Below are positions 31,155 to 39,898 of a stretch of 64,000 nt of DNA, piece by piece. The position numbers were made by a program, and so were the translations under genes. Below the pieces are notes generated by a model. It was not told the DNA's origin and made no database searches. It saw only the letters and a program-made list of their open reading frames with translations. This DNA is from Phytophthora quininea (Eukaryota; Oomycota; Peronosporomycetes; Peronosporales; Peronosporaceae), in NCBI GenBank assembly GCA_011947345.1, contig JAAVTG010000670.1, forward strand, positions 186,001 through 250,000, in the 5' to 3' direction. The stretch's first letter is position 1. Each line of letters begins with the position of its first letter.

Positions 31155-31840
31155 GTTTTCCCACCATTCCAGCGATTGCCACCTCGGCCTCGACCACGGC
31201 CGCGTCCACGTCCACGGTAGCCTCCACGACCACCTCCTCGTTGTGTAGTTGCCTTGAACGCCGTCTCCTTTTGCTCTCGCTTCTGCAACGTCTCAAACTC
31301 GCGACGGAGCATCTCCTTTGCATCCAGTAGTGTTGTCTCGCTTTGCGTCTCAATGATACGCACCATAGCATCATATTCGGAAGGGAGGCTGCCGAGCAGG
31401 ATTGCCATCTTCTCGTCCTCGCTCACGTTGTCACCGGCAGCACTAACTTTCAGGCAAAGTTCATCAAAATTCAGCATGTGCTCCATCACGTTCGCTCCAC
31501 TCTCCATCGCAAACTCGTGCAGCTGCTTTCGGAGCTGCACTCGGTTATGCAGGCTTTTCTTAGAGAAGAAGTTCTTCAGCGTCTCCCACGCATCATTCGC
31601 CGTCTTGCACTCTCTCACCATTGACTGGTACGTAGGTGAGAGCATTTTCACGAGCACAGCCAGAGCCTTCATATCTTCGACTTTCCACCTGGGATCATCC
31701 CGTTGCACCGCCGACTCTGACTTCACCTCAATGTGCTCCAAAAGGTCCTTGCGCGCAAGCGCCATACGGGCGCAGAATTCCCACATGAAGTAGTTCTCGT
31801 CCGTGAGGACGTCGTTCGGGCCCGGCGTCGTTGGGCTCAT
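31085..31840 (-). pseudogene. Copia Gag
   Basis: The ATG at 31840 (MSPTTPGPNDVLTDENYFMW) lies only 4 nt from the 5' LTR edge. Body typical of Copia Gag (WETLKNFFSKKSLHNRVQL, MLNFDELCLKVSAAGDNVSE) followed by a Gly-Arg tract (RGGGRGGYRGRGRGRGRGRGG). The frame is lost at GGGAAAA near 31160, just before the zinc knuckle. A programmed shift is possible, but the site is not a clean slippery heptamer in this frame. Confidence 0.88.
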
Positions 31841-31844
31841 AACC
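31829..31844 (-). other. Copia primer-binding site, half-tRNA type
   Basis: Immediately after the 5' LTR the element strand reads GGTTATGAGCCCAACG. GGTTATGAGCCC is complementary to the anticodon arm of initiator methionine tRNA (GGGCTCATAACC), the priming mode known for Drosophila copia. The Gag ATG falls inside it. Confidence 0.7.
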
Positions 31845-32034
31845 AATAACGATTGCGCGTGTACTTGACGATGCAAAATGGAAAGTGATCATGTTAGTTA
31901 AGACTTCCTGCTACTCGCTAGCCTATGAGCTATTCTAGAACATTCGAAGCCTCACCACACAAATCCTCTGCTGTGCGAGTTGCTGCTGTCCTGTCCGTGC
32001 AGATTGTAGCAAATCGTCTTCTAGAACTTTGACA
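31845..32034 (-). repeat. Copia 5' LTR
   Basis: 190 bp, identical by eye to 27274-27463; followed by AAAGT at 32035-32039. Confidence 0.92.
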
Positions 32035-32039
32035 AAAGT

Positions 32040-32143
32040 CACTAGATCGTGGCCTAGCAAACTCAACATAGCGGAGTCGGGTTATACGCATCATTGGTCG
32101 ACACCACACGTTATCATCGCTGTCTGAGTTGGAATTGGTGGTC
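32040..32143 (-). mobile_element. LINE C, leftover 5' segment after Copia insertion
   Basis: Encodes NSNSDSDDNVW and TRLRYVEFARPRSSDF on the minus strand. It ends at GGTGGTC followed by ACACAGGTCGG, the same 5' truncation point as in the copies ending at 49916 and 55080, so all three derive from one insertion by duplication. Confidence 0.85.
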
Positions 32144-32186
32144 ACACAGGTCGGCCATTCGATGATTGACGAAAGAGCACATTGTT

Positions 32187-32435
32187 GTTGATTCAGATGC
32201 TTAACTTGTTTCCTGGTTGTTCTTATGGTTGGGGGTATTTGCTATTCTGAAATCTGATCTGTTGAATGATGATTGAATCTGAATGGGATATTTCAATGTG
32301 AAGTTAATGGTTTCCTTTCTTCTGGATGTTTTCTGTAGGCCCTCGGCCCGGCAGCCCTCGCAGGGACTCGAACCCCAACGGGAGGGAGGAACTTCGTGAG
32401 TTGCATACACAACCCACTGGACCACCAGGAGGCCC
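32187..32435 (-). mobile_element. tRNA-derived SINE, copy a
   Basis: On the minus strand the head starts GGGCCTCCTGGTGGTCCAGT, with a box A-like TGGTCCAGTGG and a perfect box B GGTTCGAGTCC of RNA polymerase III promoters. About 150 bp of AT-rich body follow, ending CAGGAAACAAG and GCATCTGAATCAAC. Its head abuts bZIP-A as in copy d; its tail flank matches copies b and c. Confidence 0.85.
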
Positions 32436-32440
32436 TTGAA

Positions 32441-33358
32441 CTACACGCGCTTAGAGATGAGACTAGCTGGTCTGCCTGTTGCGTTCATGCGAGCATTGTC
32501 GAACACTCGAGCTACGTCTTCGCAGTTTCCCAGCAAATTCACAAGTGGGGTCAATAGGTCTGGGTTCGACAACACCACGGTCACGCGTTGAGTCGTGTCG
32601 TCCCAGCCAAAGACTCCTGGTGCGGACACCACGATCTGCTGACCCAGCAGCTTCGCAGCAAGTGGCGACCAGTTTCCGTCGTCGCTCATCAAGTGAGGGA
32701 GCCCGTGCAACAGAGTGCTCTCGGTAATGGTGGAAACTCCTCGCGAGGTAATAACGACCGAGCCGTCCACACTATTGTCCATATGCTCAAGACGAATGTT
32801 GAGATCCGGACAGCACAACGAAAGGAAACGCCAAGTCCCCAGAATGGACTTGACTCCGTATAAAACTCCGTCCGTCACATCCGTTGCCATCGTGGCATTG
32901 AGGATTTCCAACTGCATTCGAGAAGCCCCCGACGGTAACCCGTTCTGGAACAGACGACAGTACTCGGCGGCGATGCTGCACAGGGTTGTGCTCGACATCA
33001 CCCTGGGTGAAAGAATTTCGCGTTGTCGCTGGAGTCGCTCAATTTCCCGTAGCAATCGTCCGACATCGGCTTCGTAGTTGGTTGTCTTGTCGCGCAGCCT
33101 CTTCCTGTACCGTGCCACGCTCAGTCGAGCTCTCTCGCGACGAACGGCAGCTACCGTTGAGGCAGACGCAGAGATGGAGAAGTTCTGCGACGACGGCTCC
33201 GGACCGGCTTGCTTTTGAACGTCTTGACGGGGTGGGTAGCTGCTGTCGACACCAAACGAAGACTTTGTGGGAGACAACCTTGAGTGCAAAAGTACTTTGC
33301 CGGCTACGTCGTCGCCCAGGACGTGGAAATTTGGAGGGCAAAGAGCGCTGTCATGCAT
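32441..33358 (-). CDS. bZIP-A left copy: intact bZIP protein, 305 aa
   Basis: The ATG at 33358 begins MHDSALCPPNFHVLGDDVAG, the family N-terminus. Basic region RRERARLSVARYRKRLRDK, residues 73-91, with Ala77 at the invariant-Asn position and Arg85 as the invariant Arg. Zipper positions are Tyr95, Leu102 and Leu109. The C-terminal domain begins CSIAAEYCRLFQNG at about 127 and ends LLTPLVNLLGNCEDVARVFDNA. Fully open and a few residues different from its inverted copy at 52897-53814. The stop lies 6 bp from the SINE head. Predicted nuclear regulator with altered DNA contact. Confidence 0.9.
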   Translation of the reverse strand: MHDSALCPPNFHVLGDDVAGKVLLHSRLSPTKSSFGVDSSYPPRQDVQKQAGPEPSSQNFSISASASTVAAVRRERARLSVARYRKRLRDKTTNYEADVGRLLREIERLQRQREILSPRVMSSTTLCSIAAEYCRLFQNGLPSGASRMQLEILNATMATDVTDGVLYGVKSILGTWRFLSLCCPDLNIRLEHMDNSVDGSVVITSRGVSTITESTLLHGLPHLMSDDGNWSPLAAKLLGQQIVVSAPGVFGWDDTTQRVTVVLSNPDLLTPLVNLLGNCEDVARVFDNARMNATGRPASLISKRV

Positions 33359-33401
33359 TTTTGTTGAGGACGGATCCGGTTGCTGGTTTGAAGACGAGTT
33401 C

Positions 33402-33409
33402 GGAAATGA
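33402..33409 (-). promoter_or_regulatory. Initiator-like element of bZIP-A left
   Basis: Minus-strand TCATTTCC followed by GAA, 43 bp upstream of the ATG at 33358. A second TCATTCCC lies 18 bp further up. Confidence 0.5.
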
Positions 33410-33562
33410 CTAAACGTTCGGGAATGACAAAATGGCGACAAAACCTTCGGCCGTGACTAATCGACTCGTCTCGTGCCACACGTATCATGGATACCGGTCT
33501 TCTGCTGCCTCCTAGCGGCTGTGCGAGCATTGGGCGGGCCAAGCTTATACTCGACACTAGAC

Positions 33563-34505
33563 TCACGAAATCAACTTTCCCATTGTCGTCACGCGCGCTA
33601 CCGAACACAACGGATACACCCTCCACGTTGCCGAGTACACGTAGCAGAGGCGCTAGCATGTCTGCATCGTACAACAATTTGGCCACGCGTCCGCTCGAGA
33701 AGTCCCAATGGAAGTGTAGAGACCCTCGCATCTCCACCTGTTGTCCCAGCAGTTTGGCGGCGATCGGTTTGCCGGCTCCGTCGTTCAGCAAGTGCAGAAA
33801 AGCGTGGAGCAACGTGGTCTCCGAGATCGTGAATTTCGTAGTTGTGGTGGCGGCGACCGAGGCGTCGGCTCCATTCTTCAGACTCGTCAGCTTCAGTTCG
33901 AAATCTTGGTAGCAAAATACCACAAACTTCCAGTACGCCGGCACCGCCTCGAGACCACCGTAGACAATGTCAGAGGCCATCGTTTCCTGCAGAAACTTGG
34001 CTTGCACTGGCAAATAGCTGGACTTTGACGTTTGTCCTCGCGATTGAGTCCCGAGATTGGAGCCGTTCCGAAACAAGCGAAAATATTCAGCAGCAATTCT
34101 ACACAGTTGTTGTCGCCGATATTCTCGATAAAAGCCGTTGCTGCTGCTCGAGTTGTTGAATCTCTGCTTGCAGTCGCTGCACGTCCTTCTCGTAAGAGAT
34201 TGTCTTGTCTTGCAGCTCCTTCCGGTGTCGTGCCTGTGCTGTCGGGCGCGCTCGCGAAGAGCAGCAGATACCGTCCTGGTACAAACAGTGATGGAGAAAT
34301 GGGTCGGTGACAGGTCGGCTGCAAACTCTGCTGGTTCTTGTCCGCAATTGCCGGGCGTGAGCTGTGACGTGGAGGGTAAGACGCTTTCGTGGGAGTTGCT
34401 GTCGTCACCAAACGAAAACCTTTATCTTGAGCGCAAAAGCACTTGACCTACGACGGTGTCGCTCAACTGGTGGAGGTTCGGAGGGCGAAGCGTGCTGTCC
34501 CTCAT
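33563..34505 (-). pseudogene. bZIP-B left copy, frameshifted
   Basis: The ATG at 34505 gives MRDSTLHPPNLHQLSDTVVG. The basic region is in a shifted frame, about ARHRKELQDK, followed by zipper KDVQRLQAEIQQLEQQQRLL. The C-terminal domain opens RIAAEYFRLFRNGSNLGTQ, with ILTPLL-type end LLRVLGNVEGVSVVFGSAR. Frame breaks lie in the basic region (about 34250), near 34110 and at 33596, where a CG pair present in the right copy is missing. The first two breaks are shared with the right copy, the last is not. Confidence 0.82.
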
Positions 34506-34700
34506 CTCTTGTCTGGATGGTGGTGGATTCAACAGTGAGGAGATACCAAAGTTTCGAAGCGGTGATGAACTCTTGGGTTATGACGAGTTTGCTTTGCTGA
34601 ATCCGCCCAGCATTGCTCACGAATCAAGACCTGCATCTGGCTTACACAATGACTGTGCATTCCAGGGGTTGTTGTGGAGTGAATAATTTTCAAGCGAATA

Positions 34701-35646
34701 CTAAGCGCTAAGAAATTGGCAAAGCGCGTCATCTGCCAGCTTCCCTTCTGCCGTCACACGCGCGTTGCCGAACACAATGGACACATCTCCCACATTGCCG
34801 AGTATGCGCAGCAGAGGCGTTATCATGTCTGAATGGTACTGCAGTCTGGCTACGCGTCCGATCGAGAAGTCCCAGTTCAAATGCAGAGACCCTCGCATCT
34901 CTACTTGCTGCCCCAGGAGCCTGGCTGCAATCCTGCTCCCGTTTGCATCGTTCAGCAGGTGCGGGAATGCTTGGCGCAATGTCGTCTCGGAAATGGTGAC
35001 CTGTACGACGGAGGTAGCGACCACTGCGTCGGCGACACCTTTCTCTAGGGACATGAGCTGGACCTGAAAGTCTTGGTAGCAGGCTGGCATGAATTTCCAG
35101 AACGCCAGCACCGCCTTGAGGCCGCCGAAGATGACATCGGACGTCATCGTTTCCTGCAGAAACGTAACTTGGGCCTGGGAGCTGTTGGAGCTGTCCTTAA
35201 ACCCGTATTGAAAGAGCCGAAAGTACTCCACCGCGTGTTGCCAGGTGCTTGTCTTCATCGATACGACGGGCGACAGACGCTGTCGTTGCTGAGTGAGCCT
35301 GTACAGCTCCGCTTTCAGCGCCTGAAGCTCCTTGGTCTTGTCTTTCTCCTTGTCACGGATCCGCTGTCGGTATCGCGCGACGCGCTCGCGGTGGCGTTGT
35401 CGATGAAGTTCGAGGGAGCTCGTCGAAGTCGTCGACGGTTCGTTTGGCTTGATTGTCGTCATCAAGGAGGCTTGTACGTTTTCCCCGACGCGTAGTTTTG
35501 GTCCGCCAATTGCTCCAAGTCAATCGAGTTGTCGTAGTTGGGGTGAGCTCTGCCGTAAACAGGAACGGAGCGCGCTATCACCGTGCCGATAACTTCGTCA
35601 CTCAGCCACTGGGTGTTCGGCGGATAAAGTGCGCTACCGTGCATCA
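34701..35646 (-). pseudogene. bZIP-C left copy, one frameshift
   Basis: The ATG pair at 35646/35643 begins MMHGSALYPPNTQWLSDEVIG. Near 35475 a run of four C replaces five in the right copy, shifting the frame after DQNYASG. From MTTIKPNEPSTT on the protein is open to the stop at 34701, including basic region HRQRHRERVARYRQRIRDK, the heptad leucines and the VEYFRLFQYGFKDSS domain. A single homopolymer difference separates it from the intact right copy, so the gene may in fact be functional. Confidence 0.85.
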
Positions 35647-35951
35647 TAACTGAAGAGGAGAAAGAAGAAGGTGACTGCGACTCGGTCGATTTGGAAGTGG
35701 CGAGTCTCGACAGAGAGCTTACAGTTAACTCCCTCGTGCCTCTTCCTGGTACGTTTACAGCAGATGCCGAATTGGTAATCGCCACGAGCGACTTGAACCT
35801 TGATGTGTGAAATCTCTTGCTTCTTTTCCGGAGGCTGCAGATCACGACACCAACAGAAGTACTTCGAAGTATTCCTTCTCGCAACGGCATGGATATGCAT
35901 TTTCTCATTCCTAACCAAGGAGTGTGGCTCTACATTTTCATGGTCCAAGAT

Positions 35952-36892
35952 TTACCCTCGCACATGTTCGTCCACCAACCTGCTCTCGGGTGTAATGCTA
36001 GCTTTACCAAATACGAGCGACACGTCTTCCAAGTTGCCAAGCAATCGCAGCAGCGGAGTCATGAGATCAGACTTGTACACCAGCGCAGTAACTCGGCTGG
36101 TGTCGCGGTCCCATTCGAACCGCAAATATCCGGTCATCCGGACTTGCTGACCAAGCAGTCTCGTCGCTAGCGGAGACCGTGGAATTCCCTGATCGGCATC
36201 CCCAGCAGATGCGGGAAGGCGAGTTGTAGCGTGGCTTCCGTGACTGTGAACGTCCCCACAGTCGTCGCCAGCACCGAGTTTTCGGCGCCCTCCAGACACA
36301 TGAGCTCAATGTTCAAGTCCTGGTAGCAGCGCGAGATGAAGCGCCAGTTGGCCAGCACTGCAGTCGGCCCCTGCACTGAGCCGAAGCTCACGTCGGACGC
36401 CATCGTGGACTGCAAGAAGTGCAACTGGACGCGAGAGTCGTGCGGTGGCAATGTCGTCTCGGAATTGAATAGAGACGCGCTCGTGGTCGGCGCCTTGGAG
36501 CCGTTGCGGAAGAGTCGAAAGTACTCGGACGCCACACTCCACGGATTCGACTGGGCCGGCAGGTGGGAAACGAAGAGCTGGTGACGGTGCTCCAATTGTC
36601 GAATCTCTTCCTCCAGCTGCTGCTTGTTGGCTTCCTGGGCGCTCTCCTTCAAGCGGAGTCGCTGTCTGTATCGAGCCATGCAGGCCCGATGGCTTTCACG
36701 ACGTCGAGCGAGTTTCTCTGCGATCTGGTCTCGTCTGGACTGGGTCGTCGGCGAGTCTTGAGCCGTCTTGGACAAGTATTTCTTGGATACTTGGATGGCG
36801 TTCGCCATGAGCTGCATCTCCGACATTTGCCTGGCGTCTTGAGCGTTCACAGGCCTGGTGTTCTGCATTGGTTTGCACGGGATTCTGTTCAT
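35952..36892 (-). pseudogene. bZIP-E, one frameshift
   Basis: The ATG at 36892 (MNRIPCKPMQNTRPVNAQ) is the first in frame; the usual PPN motif is absent, so the N-terminus differs from its neighbours. Basic region RRRESHRACMARYRQRLRLK has His at the Asn position. A zipper-like EANKQQLEEEIRQLEH follows, then WSVASEYFRLFRNGSKAP with an insert before VQLHFLQSTMASDVSFG. Near 36180 the frame shifts; LATRLLGQQVRMTGYLRFEW to LLRLLGNLEDVSLVFGKA ends at 35952. It lies 305 bp upstream of bZIP-C, same strand. Confidence 0.82.
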
Positions 36893-37198
36893 GGCACGTG
36901 ATGTCTCTGGGGTCAATTCCGGAATTCGTGTTTCGTGCTGCTCGCGGCAGGAAAATGGGTTTCTTGGGGAGGAGATGGTAGCCTAAACCTCAGCAATTCC
37001 CAGTCCTAGCATGTGAGCACAGCAAGGTAAAACTTGGGCAGAATTGCAAGTTGAGCGGCTGGGCAAAGCCACGGGTGGTCAGCCAACAGCGCCAGTTCTC
37101 AATTTTCTCCGACAGCCAAGAAAACACCCTCCCAACCACTCCCTTTCAACTCTTACCTCGCGAGCGAGTTGAAGTAGAATCTACAACCCTCACTAAGG
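36893..37198. other. Intergenic DNA without recognised gene
   Basis: Between the bZIP-E start and the LINE E insertion. Upstream region of bZIP-E; no initiator octamer was seen. Confidence 0.5.
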
Positions 37199-37212
37199 CA
37201 ATAAGATGGTAG
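37199..37212. repeat. LINE E target-site duplication, left
   Basis: CAATAAGATGGTAG, 14 bp, repeated at 38328-38341. Confidence 0.85.
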
Positions 37213-38327
37213 GGGGGAAGTTGTGATCCGTGTTAATTAGACTTCTCGAAATGCGAAATGTACATTCACCTAGAATACGTGATCATACGTTTGTCGTCGA
37301 GTAGATCGGTGGAGCTGTGAGAAGCCCCGAGTCATTGAGAAACCACGCGTCGTGGCGGACGGTAAAAATCCGAGGATGTGTTACCATGAAGCGGCGAAGA
37401 CGAGTCGCAGGTGAAAACACCTGCAGACAGCGTTGCAGTTCGGATTGCGTTGACGGAGAGGAAGATCGTAATAGTGCTCGGAAATGGGCACCAAATACAG
37501 CATAGACGCGAAAGCTGGTCGTGGAAGCTTCTGGGGGCTGGTGGTCCTCGAATTGGTGTTTGTTGCGTGCTGTCCAGAGCACATAGAGAACAATGGTGCG
37601 CATGACCATCCAGAGTGTCGAAAAATGTTCAACCAGGTCCTTTTGGTAGATTGCCCAAACCGGTTCTTGGAGAGTGGTGACCATAGTCCAGGTCACCGGT
37701 CCGTCTAGGATCCCCTCCCAGTCCTGTGCGATCATCCTCCACAATGAAGATGCTCGTGCGCAGTCAAAGAAAAGGTGTCGATCCGTTTCAATGTCACTAC
37801 AGCCGGGATATGCACAGGTCAGGTCTGACGAGCTGAGAGTGCGTAGGAAATGAAAACGTGACCGTGTCGGGAGCAATTTCCAGCTGAGTCGAAAATGCAG
37901 ATCTGAGTAGACCGGCAGGACAACACGCCGGAGCATCTTTAGAGCTGCGACGGTCTCAGCTAAATCTGCTTGGCTGAAATCGTCGACTTGGTAGAAAAGT
38001 GGATGGTCACGTACAGGCATTTGAGACGGACCCAGTAAAGTTTTCATAGCGTCCTTTTGGAGGTGAGGGAATAGCTCCACCTTCGTACTCCTCCGTACCC
38101 CGACTAGCGGTAGGGGCAGTGCTGGTGTACAAGGGCCGTGAAGAGGGCCCGACGGGCCAGTCACCACAGTGTAGATCCGATGTAGATCATAGTACAGATT
38201 GTTTAGATGGCGCATCCGGTATCGGATAGGCCATTCAGGCATTGCCAACAGGAACCGAGCCATAAATGTAGGGGCTTCAGGCCATCCTCCATTCATGAAG
38301 TCCAGTAAACACCTACATCCGGTCGCT
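37213..38327 (-). mobile_element. LINE E, 5'-truncated 1.1-kb insertion
   Basis: Fourth LINE type in the window, present once, bounded by 14-bp target duplications. It holds only the ORF2 C-terminus and a short 3' end without poly(A). Confidence 0.85.
37283..38296 (-). pseudogene. LINE E ORF2 C-terminal fragment, 337 codons open
   Basis: An open frame includes the zinc-binding segment CAYPGCSDIETDRHLFFDC typical of the region downstream of LINE reverse transcriptases, and LWMVMRTIVLYVLWTARN, equivalent to LLLLWKVQTAIVFHATWRLR of LINE A. The ATG at 38296 is fortuitous because the element is truncated. No RT core remains. Confidence 0.75.
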
Positions 38328-38341
38328 CAATAAGATGGTAG

Positions 38342-38764
38342 TGTTGGTTCCCACATCGACGTTATCAAGAAAGATGAGCGCTCCCCAGCCTGCCGGGAGA
38401 ATGGCACAAACAACTGGCGCGGTCAAATCGCAGCTGGTACGCTTGGACACGTGCAGTGTTTTGCCACTTCAGATATTTGTCATCGGTGAGTGGAGTTGTT
38501 CCCCGCTGTGTGAAAAACTGCTGAACCGCAGCACCGACTAAGTGGATCCTCCGTGTTCGTGTACATTTCCTTCTCGCTTCTATCGTCCAGCTATCGTTGA
38601 GCAGAATGGTAAAACCTTCGGATGCCTTGGATTTGACCTGCTGTTAGGGAACATCCGCACACGAAATGCGCGTGAAGTCCTCGGGATAGGTCAGCAGAGT
38701 CCCCAACGTTGTTTCCAGTCGCCCGAGTGTCTTGTCTGCATGAAATCAATCATGGAGAATCTAC
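38342..38764. other. Intergenic DNA without recognised gene
   Basis: Short open frames only, no family motif. Confidence 0.5.
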
Positions 38765-39742
38765 CTAGAGCAACGAGAACGTTTTCTTCCAGACCCGAGA
38801 GACGTCAACCAAGTTCCCCAGCAACTCCAGCAGCGCCGTCTCCACGTCAAGCTTCGAGACGAGCATCTGGACGCGGCCGGTCTCGTCGTCCCAGTGGAAG
38901 TCGATTTGGCTCTGGATGCGAAGTCTCTGGCCGAGCAACTTGGTAGCAAGTTCCGCCTCGTCGTCGTCGCCCGAGTGGCAGCCCAGAACGTACCGCAGTG
39001 AACGGTTGGAGACCGTGAAAGCGATAGTGGAGACCGCCGTCACGACGCCGTCGCCACTGCTTTCCATCCACCGCAAATGCCACTCGAATTCTGGACAGCA
39101 CAGCATGTAGAACTCCCAGCAGTTGACCATGGCCTCGACGCCACAGCGAGGCCCGTCAATGATGTCCGGCGCCATGACAGCTCGTAGGAAAGCGAGTTGT
39201 CGCTGCTGCTGCGTCGTCGTGCCGTAGGCTCGAGCTTTGTAGCCAAAGCGAAAGATGCGAAAGTATTCACCGACGACACACCAGGGAGATCTGCTCCTGA
39301 AGGTGTTTGCAGCAATTCGCTGCTTCTTTCGATCGAGTCTACGGATTTCCAGCTGCAAGTCTGCAATATTCTCTTCGAGACGGACAGTTCCGTCGCGCTG
39401 CTACTTCCGGTACTGAACCGCTTTGACTCGACGGCGTTCACGGTTCTTGGCTTCTTGCTCATGGACGGCAGCAACCAGCTCAGCCCACGAGTCTTCGTCT
39501 GCTAGAATGCCTGGCGACACGATCGTTGGAGTTGTGTGTCGATATGTTGCCGAGACTTGCCGACTTTGGTTCGATGCCATTTCTTCGAGGACCTCGTGGG
39601 TAAATTTGCTGGCTGGTCTTGCTCGCTCAGATGCTTGAGCGGGTCTCGGCGGATTCGGAAGTGCGAGCTGAGCGTCTTTGGCGACCAACCTGCATCGGCA
39701 GGACGGCAGACGAAAAGAATCTTTGTCCGGACCTGTGGACAA
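38765..39742 (-). pseudogene. bZIP-F with an in-frame nonsense codon
   Basis: One reading frame from about 39742 to the stop at 38765, interrupted only by TAG at 39401-39403 within the basic region. KNRERRRVKAVQYRK is followed by stop and then QRDG. Paralogues have KKQRD or EKQRH there, so AAG to TAG is the simplest lesion. Zipper-like LEENIADLQLEIRRLDRK, then WCVVGEYFRIFRFGYKAR through CCPEFEWHLRWMES to LLELLGNLVDVSRVWKKTFSLL. No ATG with the PPN motif was found upstream (39742 is TTG), so the true start is unresolved. Confidence 0.82.
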
Positions 39743-39898
39743 GCTCGTAAACTTGATGTCGCTGAGAGCGACACGTCATGTATCGTCAACAAGTCTCTCG
39801 AAACTGGCGAGTTCTTCTGCCCATGAACTGATTCCTCGTTTGGAAGGATACCGCTCACATCGAGCCCTAACCCTTTCTTTCTGCGGAACAAACTGAAT

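Larger units (their letters stand above)
27274..32034 (-). mobile_element. Copia (Ty1-type) LTR retrotransposon, 4.76 kb
   Basis: Two 190-bp LTRs identical by eye, 5-bp target duplication, primer site, polypurine tract, and Gag, protease, integrase, RT and RNase H in Copia order on the minus strand. It is inserted in LINE C. Identical LTRs mark it as one of the youngest insertions, yet three reading-frame shifts are present. Confidence 0.95.
32195..35905. repeat. Left arm of 3.7-kb inverted duplication
   Basis: Holds the SINE head, bZIP-A, bZIP-B and bZIP-C on the minus strand and matches 50347-54050 in inverted orientation at high identity. The outer boundary at 35905 (ATGCATTTTCT) lies upstream of bZIP-C. 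The inner boundary falls inside the SINE. Confidence 0.9.

Noticed and set aside
31160..31170. Programmed -1 frameshift site in Copia Gag-pol
   Set aside because: GGGAAAA is present but not phased as X-XXY-YYZ in the Gag frame, and two other breaks exist in pol. An indel or error is simpler.
37283..38296. Host gene of 337 aa
   Set aside because: Flanked by 14-bp target duplications and carrying the LINE zinc region; the ATG is accidental.
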